Below, one piece after another: positions 9,511 to 24,500 of a stretch of 64,000 bases of DNA. The position numbers and the translations under genes are program-made. Location: positions 22,087,249 through 22,151,248 of the forward strand of contig OZ038423.1 in assembly GCA_964036155.1 (NCBI GenBank), in the 5' to 3' direction. Numbering within the stretch: position 1 is the first letter of the stretch; each line of letters opens with the position of its first letter. A model generated the notes under the pieces. It had not been told where the DNA came from. It worked only from the letters and a program-made list of their open reading frames with translations, and did no database searches. Source of the stretch: Diploscapter coronatus. Its lineage: Eukaryota > Nematoda > Chromadorea > Rhabditida > Rhabditidae.

Positions 9511-12500
9511 CTATTATTTTCCTGATTTTCGACTCGCACCGAAAGCATTGCTTTGTTTCCAAACTCAACGCGAAAAGGCAAATGATATTTGTTCAAAAAT
9601 GTCTCCTTCTTTCGTCTCTCTTCATTTTCCTTTCTCTCAAAAATTCTATTTCTCTTTCAACTTTAATCCGATTGTGGCTCGTTTTTCAGTGCCTTTCCTC
9701 TTCGCGTTAGGCCGATCCTAACTGTTCCATGTAAGCCATTTAACTCGGTAATTTGTCGTTTGTCTTTGAGTTTTTACAGTTCCGCTTTTGACTCGGCAAA
9801 GTCATTTGTCTACAGTTAGGGTTCGCAAGCACTTTTTAATAGCTATTATTCTAGGGTAAAATCATATTCATCGTTAGATATCGGTGTAACTTCAGTGGTT
9901 TGACCATTGAAAAATTTCCAATATCATTTCTCCCGAAAAATTAGGTAAAAACCAATCTAAAATGTGAACACGCACTTTTCATTTAAAATTTTCATACATA
10001 GTGTTTGCGGTCTCTATCTATAGTCTGTAAATTATACCAACCGGTTCCATTTTCTATTCCTCATCATAGAATGAGATGTCTTGCTTCTTTGCACTTTCGA
10101 CACCTTTGAGCCTACAATTTTATGGGTGTTCTGTGGAGGATTTCAAAGTCTTTTATTTACTGTTCAGCCGGACTAAATTTCTATCCTTTAGAAAATACAA
10201 ACCAAAGATGCGCTAGAATATGCAGTCATTTCAGCTTCTTGCAATGTTTGCAATTCACTTTTTTCTCGCCTTATCTTGTAATTTTTTCTCAAAGTATTTT
10301 TTCCGTTGAAAAGCCGACCCGCAAATATTTTAGCAGGTGTTCAGAGCCAAATTCTTTCATTCCTCTCATTACTACTGTACGCCTTGTCTAAAACTGTTTC
10401 TAGCTTTCGAAATAATTTTTGAGGTCATTCACCAAATTTCAAATCTCATCTTTTCCTTGAATTTTTTTTTTCTAAATCTCACCATTTCAGTTCATACATT
10501 TTTGAAAGAATGCATAAATCTCACGTTTTCGCTTATTATTGCATTTCTCACTATCAATCTTCGAGATTTTTGAATTCAGCTTTCCGTGAATTCCAAAGTC
10601 GTGAGATAAATTTGAGCAGATTTCGTGCAAATTCATGTCTTTCACTCTGAACCCAGTTTATTTTCGTTTTGGTCCTTTTCAAGGTTGTTACTTCCTTTAT
10701 TTTTCGGCGTTTTCGTACGTCTTCATCAGACATGGAACTTTTTCTTACTCAGTGCCATTCGACGAAGATTTCCCCGTTCGGTTTTAATTTCGGACATCAC
10801 TCCTAGTTTCTTTCAGTATTTATTCTAATCGAACGGGCATTTTCCGGGTGTGTATCAAATTCCACTATTTCCCCTTATTTGGTCCGGTTGCAATTCGACC
10901 TTTGTCGGAAATCTCTTCCCTTTCCTTCTCCGTTCCCATTCCTCTATTTCTCCATTTACTCATTCAACCCGCATTTAGAGCATCCTTTACTTCCGATTTT
11001 CGATATTCCTCAAACCTCCTTTTACAAATCTTACGCTCTATTTCATTCAGCTTTTTTCTGAAACTATTCTTTAGGAAATTTTTACAAATGTTCCTTTCAA
11101 GCCACATTTTCTTATCTGAACTTTTGCCTGGACGAGTAAAAGCCTCTTTATCCATCATTTAGCCTCTAACTCTCTGACTCTCCTTGGTCAGTGCGCTATT
11201 TTTAGCGTTTTATTCAAATCCATTGGGGAGGAGGAGTGTTTTTGGTGCCGGACGGGCACCTTTCAAGGCAAATGGAACATTTTACTTTTTTACTACTATA
11301 CAACGAATACAAATGCAGTTTTTCTGGAAGGTGAGAAGATCTCTTTCGTTCGTAGGAAGAACATCTTTTGATAAATCTCTTTTTCACTCTATGTTTGCCC
11401 TGTTCTTGGCCCAACTTTTTCATAGCGATAGTAAAATGGACTTTACAATTGGGTGCCCTGCAAATTGAAACACGTCTGACTGACCCTTTGTCGGGCGGAA
11501 ACTCGATATCTTCTCGGGTTTTGAAAAAATGAAAAGCTGTCGACTATTCTAATGGAACTGGAGTGGAATTTTTCAGGTTAAATTTCCTTAGAAAATGGCA
11601 TTTTTCAGAAATTCAACAATTTTAAGGCATTCTGAGGCGCTGAGGCAAACCATTTTTTGTCTGAAATCTTCGGAATCACATCCGAGATTCTTGAATTCCT
11701 AGACATGGTCATTTTTGAGATTAGGATTAGTCGGTCATCGTTTTTCATCCTCTCGTCCTGCCAATTGCGCTTTTTCTCGAGATAATATTTACCCTATCCG
11801 CACCACGCCTTGGAAGTGTTTTCGTATTTGCGTACAATGTTGCGTAAGTGCGGAGATCGGCCGGTATTTTGCACAGCTGAGAGCCAAAGGCATTGGGGAT
11901 ATCTGACAGTGAAAATAAGCAGAAAAAGATTTATTTATCCTGTGCATAGGAAATCGTATAATTTTTACGGGAAAACTACAAATTTACAACTTTGTTTTAC
12001 ATTTTTTATAGAAAACTTACCATAGGCCATTTTTGGCATTATTATTATTTTTTTATTTTTTTTTAAATTTAATCCTTTTAGTTTAGTTGGATTATCAAAT
12101 ATTGAACTTCTCTTGAATGAAAATGGATTTGAATTCCTAAAGTTGAAAGTTAAGGGTAAATTTGGAAAAGGAATAAGTTTATTTTCGATGAAAATCAACT
12201 ATTCAAAGTGTTCCCGAAACGATGATACATTGTCATCAGCATATGGATTTGGAGTTTAGCGGCTAACGGCCCAAGGATATTTGGGATTTGTGGGGATATT
12301 GGTGGATTTGCGTGGCTATTCGAGGATATTCCGTTTGGTTGTGAATTGCTCGAATGGCTCACGCCTCTGCGCGTTCGATGGCATGCCTACTCCCCTCTCG
12401 TCTGTTTGTCCACTCTTCCGAAGGGAGATTTTCTAAATCTCTCCTTCCTAAAGGGAATCCCACCCCAATTCCTAGGGTCCACTTGAAGAAAATAAAAGAA

Positions 12501-12640
12501 GGAAGGGAAAGAAGAGGACCTTAAGTTTGGCTATGCTCCAATCCCCTGCCAATCATTTGTAGAAGAATAGAGGCAAAAGTGCCCTATATCAATCTTTATT
12601 ACTCTGGAGCTTTTTCTCTAAAACTACACTATCTCTAGAG
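9511..12640. other. Gene-free AT- and T-rich DNA
   Basis: I see no exon with coding character on either strand. ORFs up to about 100 codons (for example 10848-11162 and 11184-11468) are rich in F, S and L and have no motif or splice context. Pyrimidine runs and the word CTATTT are frequent on the plus strand. A GCCTCTGCGCG box occurs near 12365. Confidence 0.45.
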
Positions 12641-13420
12641 TTTCTTGTTTCTTTTTGCTTCTGATAAATTTCCCATCTCGATCATTTCCTCCATCTTTTC
12701 CTCTTCAAAAATACACACTGGCCGTTCTATTGGTCAATTTGCGAGAAATAACCCTGAAATACGAGAGATTTAGACAGAAATGGAACCCGGGTGTAAGGTC
12801 AACGTGGGAAGAAAGTGACCCTCTCTCTTGCCGGGCTAGTAGAGGCTCTTTTCTCGTTTTATTATTCCCCCTCCCTCTTTTTCTCACGCTATTTTCCCTC
12901 AGAGTTTTTCTTTCCGATCTCTACGATCTTTCTATCTCCAACTCTATTTTTCTTTCTCTCCCTCTCTCCCTCTCACTCTCTCCATCTCTAATGTCCACCC
13001 ATCTGCACATTCTAGCATGCTAACTTTGCCGCCACTATTTCTATCTTTCCATTTTCATCCTTCAATCTTCAATCCTTCACCATTCCGGGCCCATTTACCC
13101 TTTACCTCTCTCTGTGCAATCTCGCGTGCGATCCTCTGCTTGTATGTATTGTGCTATTTTTCCTTTTCTCCTTCTTTCCCACTGCTATTTTCCGATTTGT
13201 TTGCTTCTCTAACTCTCTAATTCACCCATTATCTGCACCCCTCGCGTGTCCTTTTCAAGTCACCCACCCGGACGCCGGCGCTTTTCTTCCTTCCTTCCTT
13301 TCTTTCTTTCTTCAGCGAACTTTCGTCAACTTTCCCGTTTACTCTTGGCACAAAATATCTTTTGCAGAGACAGACAGATCCTCTTCTATTTTCGGTCTTT
13401 TTGGAAAGTAGGTTTTGCAA
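12641..13420. other. Pyrimidine-rich island
   Basis: The plus strand is strongly T+C biased, with CTCTCTCCCTCTC-type runs near 12955-12990 and TTCC/TTTC microsatellite-like runs at 13287-13315. The word CTATTT recurs about every 50-150 bases. The ORFs inside translate to low-complexity L/S/F/P and are rejected. It resembles the T-block DNA of nematode promoters. The nearest downstream start is IQGAP at 15561, about 2 kb away. Confidence 0.5.
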
Positions 13421-15560
13421 AAATGGATTGTTTTTGAGTTTTAAAAACCCGATTAGTTGTTTTTTTTCTGAAATTTGACAAATCTATCTATTGATTTTCG
13501 CAGGTTCATCTTTAAAATCGAATTGTTTTTCTATTTTCATAACTATTTTTCATGGAGATCCAGATTTTTAAGACTTTTATTTTTCACTTGGTTTATTTTG
13601 AAAATAGCCAAAATTTAGGCTTCATTTTCTTCGCTTTGTTGTGAATCATAGATTTTGAACTGTTAGATTCAGTCCTTATTGACCATTCCCGGTCTCTGCA
13701 TTTCTGCCCATGCCGTGATAAGGCAACTCTCCTCTCGCTATGTTTACATTTTCACTTCGTTTTCGACCCGATTTGCCAATGTGTTTTCATTTTTCTTCCT
13801 TTCCATTCTCATTTTATCGATCCTATTTTCAAATCACTCTTTTCCACTTTTGCGAGGGCCTTATCAGCAAATTCCATTTTTCGAATTGACTTCGCAAATT
13901 TTTATTCTAGGCCGTTTTTACGGACTATCCTCTAACATGTAAGAAGAGGTTTTTCCTTTCCAGAGATTTGTAAAAGAATTTCATGTCGCACTTTGCGAGT
14001 TTCAAAAACATTCTAGGCGATTCTTATGGACTATTCCATACTATCCAGGCAAACTTCGACATTATTGAATGATAATCGACAAAAGCCACATTTTGCACTT
14101 TTCTAAATATTACTCTAAGCGGTTTTGAAATCGCTTTAATTTATTATGCACTGCAAATTTATCGGTGTGCATAGAAAAAAGAAGACTGATGAAAAATTCC
14201 AAACAGCTTGGCGCGTAAAAGTAGATTTGAAGATTTGAATTCCCTGAATCATGGTTGTTATTTGCAAAAAATAAGATACAATCTTCTTCTCTGGACTAAA
14301 ATTTCTTTTTCTGAGATTATGATTTCTCGATAGTTCGAGTATGCAGACAGTCGTTTAACCTTGATGAGTTATCGAATCATTTCGACTATTCGAACTTCTT
14401 TTAACGTCAAATTTTCAGTATCTATTTCGTTTCTTTCGAACTTTTATTATTCAAAAGCTGATCTTCATTATCTAACTTGGATTTTATTAGCTAAAAGTTT
14501 AGTTCCTGATTTTATTTCTCAAAATAAGCTTTTATAGGAATATTTTCCTTACGAATGATACTCCTTGTTGACATTTCCGTATGTCCAGAAATGACATGAG
14601 AGCACTTGATTTCTCCGTGTTTTCGAAACAACGACCTTCCTTTCGCACGGTTTTTTCTCGAGTATTTTTTCCGGAAGCAATCCGGTTGAATTGAGTGTGC
14701 TCCGTAACGAAATCCAAATCCATCATCAGCCCGTGTGCCCGATCGTCCTCGAGATTTGTTTATGACGTAAATTTTCCAGCTAATTTTTGGAGAGCATAAT
14801 TTGATGTTGAACTTAAAAGATGAATGATTTTTAGCTTTTCTTCTTGAATCTAAAAAAATTGAACGTCTCTAAACTAAACTAAACTTATTTCAAAAATTAC
14901 AAGAAACTATTAGATAATTCAAACTGAATGAGACTTTTTCCGTTACGAGTTCACCATTTCCTCCGTTCTTTCTGTGTCTGAATATCCGATATTAGCCACT
15001 AGGTGCGCATTACTTATTCATCATTTTGGTCTGCAAACTTCTCCTTTCTTTCATTCTAAAGTTAGGTGAGTAGGCAAATTCAATTCATCTTTCTTTCTCT
15101 ATTTTCTAAAATTTTTCTTTCAGCTTTACTGTTACTCTTCATTTTCGCTATCTCTTTCTTTCTTTCTTGTTCAGCTCTCCTCTCCCTGAGAATGACTGCA
15201 TTTTGCGCATAGTGTATCACAACACATCCAAGAACCTTTCAAACTTCAAACGTCTTTTTCTCTTCCTTCACTAGTTTTGTACACTATTTCGCTTCCTCGT
15301 TATTTTCTCCGAATATTTACGAATCGTATAGCAAAACAACGATCGAATATCATCCATTATCACTTTTCCTGAGTTCTCAAAATCGTGTTCTTTCATTTTC
15401 TTCGTTCTTGTCGTCTCTTCTTTTGAAATTATTGGAAGGTTCGATCAGTTTTGAAAAGTTGATAAAGGAGAAAAACTGGAATTTTTCATTATTTAATGTC
15501 AATCATTTCATCGGAATTTTATCGAAAATAGGCTTGATCTAACAAAAACCACTTTTCAGA
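13421..15560 (+). other. Upstream region of IQGAP
   Basis: No coding exon was recognised. CT-rich patches at about 15035-15180 and a TTTTCAG acceptor two bases before the IQGAP ATG suggest that either a 5' UTR exon or a spliced leader is joined directly in front of the start codon. Confidence 0.45.
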
Positions 15561-18500
15561 ATGAATGGTGAAGTAAACGGTCATAATCACGACGAGGAGA
15601 ATGGCACTGAAAATGGACAGGAAGTCGAGGATGTCGACGAACGAAGGCTGAACAGAAAAGCATACGAATATCTGTGCAGACTGCTCGAAGTTAGAACGTG
15701 GGTTTTTTTTGTTTATTTTACTGTTTTTTCCTAAAATCATGATGAAAGCACCGATTTTTCCAATTTATTTTTGGATAGTTCTGCATCGATCACTCTCACA
15801 TAATAATTTTATGGACGTTTTTCATATCATTGAACCTATTTCCTAAAAATAACAAGTACTTGACATTTTGGGGTATTGCAGAACGAGTTTCTGAAAGAAA
15901 CCATGAAGATAGTCGATCAGAGAATTCAAAATATTGAGTTCTCAAATTTGGATTTTCAGATGGCTAATCGATATTCTGAAGGACGACGCTGCGGTCGCGA
16001 AAGTGATTGATTTAGAGCAGGATTTCCGCAATGGTGTTATTCTCGCGAGACTTGGAAATTCCTTTGCTCCTACCGTCGTACCATACAACAAAATATTCGA
16101 TCCTCTACAGGTAGATTTATTCTTCTTCTCTTGAATTTTCTGGAAAAATTTACAGGATTAAAAAGTCTGATAGAGAACATTTTTATTATCTTTGAAAAAA
16201 ATCAGAAAAGTGAAAATTCTGTAAACAAAAGTCCTGCTCTTGCTGACTTCATTATTACTTGCTGCCCTATTTATCAGTAGCCATTCTCTTGGCAAAAATC
16301 AAATATACCAGCCTATTTTGCTCCGCTATCCTTTAGCATTAGGTCAAAGATATTTACCAACCCTTCTCGCTCCAGTAGCTGTAAGCCGCTAACGTCCATA
16401 TAATAGCTGGGTATTTATTGGCAGAAGAAAGCAATAAAACGGGAGAAGGAAGATGGATAAGTTAATGAATGAATGACTAGAATGAGCAATATGGTTCAGA
16501 AAAGGGATAATGTTCACTCGAAAATTGATAAAGTTAGATTTCTTGAAAAATTTAGACAGCTTTCTTTACAAGTATTTTTTTCAAGAAATTTAAAATGTTG
16601 ATTTCTTTTCAGGAGAAATACCGTCAAAATGAGAATACTCCAGTCTACAGACACTCGGACAATATCATGCTCTGGAGAAGAGCCATGGAAAGTGCCGGAT
16701 TGCCGGAGGTAATTTTATTTTTGTATTAGTTTGTAGCTTGCCCAAACATCAATGATAGAAAGAAAGTTTTAGATTCGTGAAAGATGCCGATTTAGGGAAA
16801 ATTATTTGAACTTGCAGATCTTCATCCCCGAAACAGCCGACGTTTACGAAGGCAGGAATATGAAGACGGTCTTTTGTCTGTTCGCTTTGGCGACTCTTCT
16901 ACATCGACAAAGAAAAGGACCACCTATTCGAAACAAGGCTGGAAAGGCTCATTTCTCTGGTACGCCATTTTTCTTCCGCTATCTAATAGTTTTCTTTTCG
17001 AAATTTTCCATTTCCTTTATCACGCGGCAATTTGAAAGCCACAAACGCACAAGCTCCCAAGCCATGCTAAATAGTGTGGGAAAAGAGTCGTTTTCCCCTA
17101 CCATCCCTCGCCCTATTTCGCATGCCTCGAGGTTTCCAAACTGTTTCACTGAACCTATTTCAATTCAAATTAGGATGAACTTTCCAAAAAATCTTACTGT
17201 AATTTGCCATTTCCAGAAGAAGAACTGGAAATAATGAAATCGATGTTGAAAGATTCGAAATTGCCCGAGTTTGGAACCGTCGGCGGAATTTTGACGGACA
17301 GGAAATTGAGGGACGATTTGGCCCACATCGAAGCGATCAGGGAAATCAATGAGGCTGTCAGAAAGGAGGTTGGCTTCTTCTATTTAAAAAAAATGTTTTT
17401 CTTTGGTTTGTTTAAAATCATGTTGGGAATTGCTCACATCAGTTTTTCAGAAATTTGAGGATGTACAAATTTTTATTACATATTTCTCTGCCCTTGCTCG
17501 AAATTCGTATTATTTTTAGGTTTGAAATATTCAATTTCAGGATTCTGATCGATTGTTGAAAGCTCTCCAAAACACGGCATCAGCCATCGATTTCGTCGAA
17601 ACAGCCCTTGTGCAGGAATACATGACAAATCTGAAGACGGAACAGGAAAACTCGGAGGAGCTCGGTCCGAACTCCATTCAGAAGTGCATCTGCAGAACTA
17701 ATGGTAGCTTTTCTTTTCCAATCGTTTAAAGGAAAAATTAGAATTTTTGACTTCTTGAGAAAACGATAAGTTTGAAGATATTCGGAGGGTTATGTGGACC
17801 TTTGCCATACCAAATTTCCATCCATATAAAAATTTTTGTAACTTTCAAAAAAGCTTACTTTATCGTGCAGAAGAATGGAAACTTTTGAACTTTCAGACGA
17901 AGTCGCTTTGAACAAGCTGAACGAAGAATTGCTAGATGGTCGTCACAGCCCAGAAAGTCTGATGCACTTATTCGACATCCTGCAAATTGAAAATGCGAGG
18001 TAATTAACTTTGTATAACTAGGCTAATCATCTCGTAATTATATTCCAGGGAGCACGTGATTTCCCTCTACTATAAGCTGTTTTGTCAGAAACGAGACGAG
18101 AACCATGGAAAACCACTGACGAGGGAACAAGTCAATGAAGTTATTGAGTGTGAGTAGTTATGTCTTAATTAGGAAATTCAAGAACTAACTGGGGTAGTTA
18201 AGACGATAATGATGCTAATTTTAGTAGCAAATGCTCTGGCAGATGTGAAAATCGCGGCTCAGCACGGATCGAGTGAAGACACGCTGAAGGCACTGAGCAA
18301 TCCTTGTTTGCACTTGCCCGTCGACAGCAAAAATGTCAATCTCTACTATAGCAGGTATTTTTCTACCCATACATTGTTAAACTTTTCGAAGCATTGTCAG
18401 CTGCTTTTATTCTGCCGAAAGAGTGAAAATTTCTGATTCAAATTTTATTTTGAATCTGCGATCTTTTTCTTATTACCGAGTTAAAACGTTGTCTTTATTT

Positions 18501-21500
18501 AAATGAAAGCTGAAACATAATTCATCAAATTAAAATGAATTTTTTCACGATTTATCTAACATTTTCAGCCTGTCCTCTAAATACAAGAACAGTCCCGAAG
18601 ACTTTATTTTGGAGCGGGAAGATCTCGCACAAATCGTCATTTCATTCAAGAATTTCTCGGCGGATGATCGAAACGGTAATTCTTTAAAGTTCAGACTTAA
18701 AAGTAGCGCTGGGTCAAATTTTCTATCTTTGTATGTCATAAACTTCCCCTAAATTAGCTACTTTTTCAAGTCGTCTCCCGAGGATATGAATGCAAAAAGT
18801 GAAATTCCATTGAATTGTAACCTTTCAAAGTTGAAGGAACTCGAAATTAGCATAATTTTGCGCTAATGTTTCAGTGTTCGAATTGAATCAGGCCCTGGCA
18901 ACGAACAATAATGATACGATCGAAATCGTGCTGAAGAGCATTTGCGGGCACGTCTATGCCGAGGAGAATATCGAGTACTATATTAGGTGTGGATTGAGGA
19001 AAATTTTAAAGAAGAAAATAACAATAGTAGTAAAGTCTATCAAAATTCTTCATAGGTTTCTAAACACATAAATTTCATTAGCTTATGCCGTGCTACATTT
19101 ATTAGTGGACCTTGGAAAATAAAAAATAAGATTCTGAAAAAGACGTGATAATTTGTAAAATTCCATAAAGTGAAAATGGTCAACTCTTTAGATATTTGGA
19201 TGTTTGCTCAAGTTTAAAATCACCAAACTGAAATTCTCTTCAAAAAACCACGATAAATTTGACTTCAGAAAGCTGAAAGACGAAAGCCCGAAAGATGCGA
19301 ATCAAGTGATGCGAAGCATCAACGATGTGAACAGCCAGGTCGCGAAGGCTTTCAAAGATTCGGATGAATGTAGGTTTCAGATTTATTACGCGTCCATTCG
19401 ATTGATTATTCTGAGATCTGACTATCACGTTTAGATGCATTTGAAATCTTTAATTATTTTGTCAAGCGATAGCCCGATTATTTTTATTTCTTGGTAATAG
19501 AATTTGAAAGTTTCGAATCCAAAGATAGTTTTTAATGAATTTTGCAAATTACATTCACACTTTCAAACACCGATTGACATTTTCTAGTCAGGATTGTGAA
19601 CGATGGCTTCGTCGATAAATATTTTCAAGTTGCAGTAATCCTGCTGAACCAAAGTATGTTGACTGGGGATTCAAGTGGAGCTCGACTTCACTTGACGAAT
19701 GTGACTTCGTCGAACGAAACCAAGGAATTGAGAAGGGAGCTAATGCATCGGTACATCCATCGACTGTTGAGGGAGGGAGCGCAGAGGAAGCGACCGGTAA
19801 GATTGTTCTTTTTAGAAAGCTACAGTAATCTTTATCTTTCTCTGACCTATTGAAAATTGATATGATTTTTCGAAGAAAAGACCATTTACGTTTTAAAAAG
19901 GCTATAAATGAAATGTTTGATTTTAGCAATGATTGTCTGAATAGGCGAAGCTAACTTCTAAAATCTAAAACATTGAATTCAGGAAAGCGAAGTTCCGACC
20001 TGGTATCGGCACGATTTTCCAATTGGGTCGGTTTGGACGGAGACGATCAATCACAGAAAGTAAATAGATACAAGTTTTCTATTAGAAGAAAAAAGTATTT
20101 TCAGAAGCACGACAAAAATGACACCTGAAGCCACGCAAATGTTGTCGATGAATGAAATCAAAGAAATTTTGGAGGAAGAAAATCAGTTGTTCGATCAGCA
20201 CTACAAGAGCAACGAAGAAAGCGTGAAGAAGTCGCAGCAAGCACTGAGGAAGTTTTTGGAGCATAGAAGGTGCGGTATCTAATTTTTTCGAAATAAGATT
20301 TTGGAAGAATGAGATTTCAGAAAGAAGCATCTGGCCCATTTGGAAAGACAGCGGCAGCTAGCTGCGTCGAAGATTCAAACCAGCTACAGAAAATATAGGC
20401 ACAACAAGGATACGAACTCGTTGAGTAAGTAGTCTTGCTTTAGAATTTCTTTCGAAAATTATTCAAGCACGAGTAAAACCCCATTGATATTTGGGGAGTG
20501 ATTTTGGAAGTGATGTTCCAGCTTTCCCCCGTCTCTTTAAAGTAATAAAAACTTGGCAATAATGTGTTGTTTTCAGAGTCATCTTCCGCTCCATCCTTGT
20601 CTCTGGTTCGAAAATTCGTCGGTGTGTTGAGAGAAGGCGACCGGGGAGCCGATGAATTGGGTATGTTTCAACCTTGGTTTATAATAAGCAATGCCTAATT
20701 TATAATGAGTAACGTTTTCTTTTTGCCTTTTTGTCTTTTTGTCATCATTCTGAAGTAATCTTTCAAAAATTTCAGAGATCGAGGAAGCTAAATCTCGAGT
20801 CACCCAACTTCTCCATTCGAATTGGCAAATGGACGAGAGTTTGAGGGAATTGGACGAGAAAATCGCCCTTCTCATAAGGAATCGTGTCAATTTGGAGGTT
20901 AGTTTTACAAGTCAGAAAAAATTTATGTTTATTTTTAAAAAAATTTTCAGGACGTTATCGCTCATAAGGATAAAATCGCCGATGCGGCTGAAAAAGACCA
21001 TCTGAGATTGGGAAGCACGAGGAAGAAGGATAAGGAACGGTGAGCTAATTTTTCCTGTATTTCTGAAATTTTGCCCATTTTGTATTTTTACCACTTCCCA
21101 AATAACCGTTTTTTATTATTTTAAATCTAGCCTATTTTATGAATTTTATTTGTCTCGATTTTTAAAAAATATTTTATTGAGTTTTATTTTCAGAATGGAA
21201 AATCTGGAGCAGCTATTTTTCCACCTTCAAACCGAACCAACGCACCTCGCAAACGTTGTCGAGTCGCATTCATCGAATTCGAAGAAACAGCCAGATTCCA
21301 GTCTCATCAAGGACGTTCTCTCGCCCATTTTTGGATATTTGACCGAGAAGAGGGAGCAGTATTTGTTTGTGAGTTTCGAGACCTTTATAAGATGTGTTAT
21401 TTGTAAGAACAGAGTTCGCTAGCAAATGAGCTGGTACACCCAGTTTAGTCTATCATGCTGCAGGTTTGAGTACCACCAGCTAAAATTCCTCACTTACAAA

Positions 21501-24500
21501 TGACGTGTCATAAACGGAATTCTTTACCTTATTTAATTTTAGGCAAACGTGTGAAAAACCATACATAACTTGAAGATAATGAACTTTCTCATAATAATTC
21601 TATTAAAAGAATTCACCACAAATATTTTTTTTCAAGAATATCCTTCCAGGCCCGTCTTCTGACCGAACTTCTTATGCGCGACGTCGAGAAGATGTCTCCT
21701 TCCGACACTTCGCTTCCCTCTTCGAGTGTCTTCTTCATCTCCCAGGTCTTCGAAAGTCTCGCTGATTCCATCGACGGAAACGAAAATCAGACAATTTCGA
21801 ATGAATTGAAGAGCTTCTTGGAAGAAGAGGGCAAAATGATCGTCTTCAATCTGAATCCAGATGAGGTCATTTTTCGCATCCTAAAAAGATTTAAAACGGT
21901 TAATTCTGAAACACTGTTCTCATTATTTTTCTGAAAAATGAGATTAGCTCATTACCAAATTTGCGACATTTGATTCTTTTTATCAAATTTTTTAAACTTA
22001 GTTCATTTTTCAGGTTTATAAATCCATGTACAACGACGATAAGGTCACTATTGATACTGCAATGAACGACGAAAAAGTCAAGGAAACCGTGAACAGCTCG
22101 ATCGAGTTTCTAGCGAAATGGAGCGAGAAATTCTCGGCTGCAATGTTGAAGCCAGACTCGATACCGTAACCCATTCCTTTTATTGATTTGTATGAGGTTA
22201 TATTTCAGCCCATTCCTACTGTACCTTTGCGCCTCACTCTACGACATGCTTCGACTCCAACTACCCGCTACGCCTTCTCATGACATTCGAAAATTGACGT
22301 CGGAATTTGCGTATGATGTAAGTTTCACGCAACTATTAAAAGCACACTGAAAATTGAAATTCGATATTTGGCTCACCTTTATATCAAAGATCTAAATGAT
22401 CGTGTGAAGACGAAAGTCTATCTGCATGCTCTATCGGGATCTTATGAAGTTAAAATTGGAATTTTCAAATTCGGGATAAAAATTTCGCACAATCTAGTTT
22501 TTTACAGCATTTCAAAATAGTCGTAATTTCAGGTGTATTATTCCCACCTGCTAACGAACGAGAAGACCCTCTCGAAGTTGGCAGTCGGGAACAAAGTGCC
22601 CGAGACCGCGAAGCACAAACTCGAATCTGTCGTCCAATTTGTCGGGTTCGCGGTTTGCAACAAGGGATACGGTAATAACAAGTGGTATTTGACGTCGCTC
22701 AACAAACAGATCAAGAACATTCATGAGGAATTTAAGTAAGATTCCTCTTCTAATTTGCTCTTCAAAATTTTTGGCAAAGTTGTTTTGAGATGAAAATTTT
22801 AAGGAAAAAACCTTTAGAAACAACGTTGTCAAGAATTTTTTATCTGAAAAAATTTTTAGAAAAATCGACTTATTTCGATTATTAGAGGTTGGATTTTTCA
22901 GAAACAAGGTGGCTTCAAAAATGTTCGACTGCAATCTGAACGAGATCTACGAAATGGACGAATTCACGTTCTACAACCCATCGAATAAGCCCAAACTCTG
23001 TCTCATGCAGAAACATGTCGCCGCTGTGCTCAAGTACCTCAAAAACAACGCTAAAGTGGTAAGTTTCATTTATGAATTGTTGCAACAAGTTTCAAACAGA
23101 TTTTATATGTAGAAAACCTCCGAATCTATTGATCGCTTAATAGTTTTCGTATCAAATTCAAAATGATTTGATAAGTTAAAGTACTTTGAAAACTATGATA
23201 ATCTTCCAACTTTAAAAGTTTTATACCAAAAATTGTCGAATTCACATCGTATTCTTTGTTAGATTTCGAAAGAAGGCGGTTCGCGAATTCGAAATCTTTT
23301 GGATTCTTGCAAAGCGCCGGATTGCGAAGGAGACAGGACAATAGTCTTGCGACTGCACCCAACTGCTGAATCTCCCACCACGACGCAGAGCAATGAAGCT
23401 TTCGCTAGGTATGTATTTCTTTTATAATTTTTAGAATTGAAAAAATCATAGCGAAACTTACCTTTTTCAATAGTTTCTCACAATTTGCGATGAAATGATG
23501 TTGATAGAAAGAAAAAAGTCTAAACTTCCCAGAAAGCTAGAAGGGTCATTTTCAAGGGTAGAAATTTTCAGAGCCAAGAAATTCGTGGTCGATTTACTGT
23601 TGAGCGAATGCAAAGGCACTACAGTACCTGAGTTACTCGCGACAAAAGCAACAGACAACAGTGAGAAATTGCATGACGAAAAATACAATCAGGAGAAAAT
23701 GTAGGGTTCTTTAATTTTTCGAAGAATTAAAAATGGAAAATTTAGGCCGAATATCGCCGCGAAACAAGCAGCTACAGAAAAGGCGCTACAGGAATTGGAG
23801 TCGAGCGGAAAAGTCACCAAATCCGACAATTATCAAGCTGTCGTTACTGATATCGCTAATGTGAGTTTTTGGTGAAGTTGACAATCTTATCGTTGATATT
23901 GATGAAAGCAAATGAGGATTGGCGAAGGTCGAACTTTAGCAAATATACTAGATTTTTGAAACTTATTCGAATAGATTATTGCAATAATTTGTTGGTCCAC
24001 CGTTGAAGGAAGAAAACTAAGAGTGAAAATTTTCAAATATGAAATATTTTTGACGCATAACGAGAAAAGTTCCGCAAATTCTATATTTTCAGAAAAAAAA
24101 CCCATGTTTCGAGTGAAACTTAATGTATTTTTACGAAACATTGTATTTTGTGAGAATCCAAAGAAAATTTTAAGGATATCCGACTTGTGACTCGGCGAAG
24201 ACGTGAAAGACTCGAACAGAAACGACGATTGGCAGAGACGCAGAGGAAACTGTGCAATGAGCGAGATGAACTGAAGAAGCGACTGACTCTCTATGAAGAG
24301 TATCTCGACACCTGTCTCCAGAATCTGGGAAGGACTAACAAGTAGGAATCATTTAAATTAAATAATGAAAAGTTGATTAGTTTCACTAGTCATTCTTGAA
24401 AGTCCGTATTTTTCAAAATCTACAAAGATAAGCTAAAGTACTTTTTGAAGAAAATAACATTTCTATGAAATAATGATACTATGAAATTCAGCAGAAAATC

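Noticed and set aside
12655..13023. 122-codon plus-strand ORF
   Set aside because: Product of a pyrimidine-rich island; low-complexity L/S/P/F.
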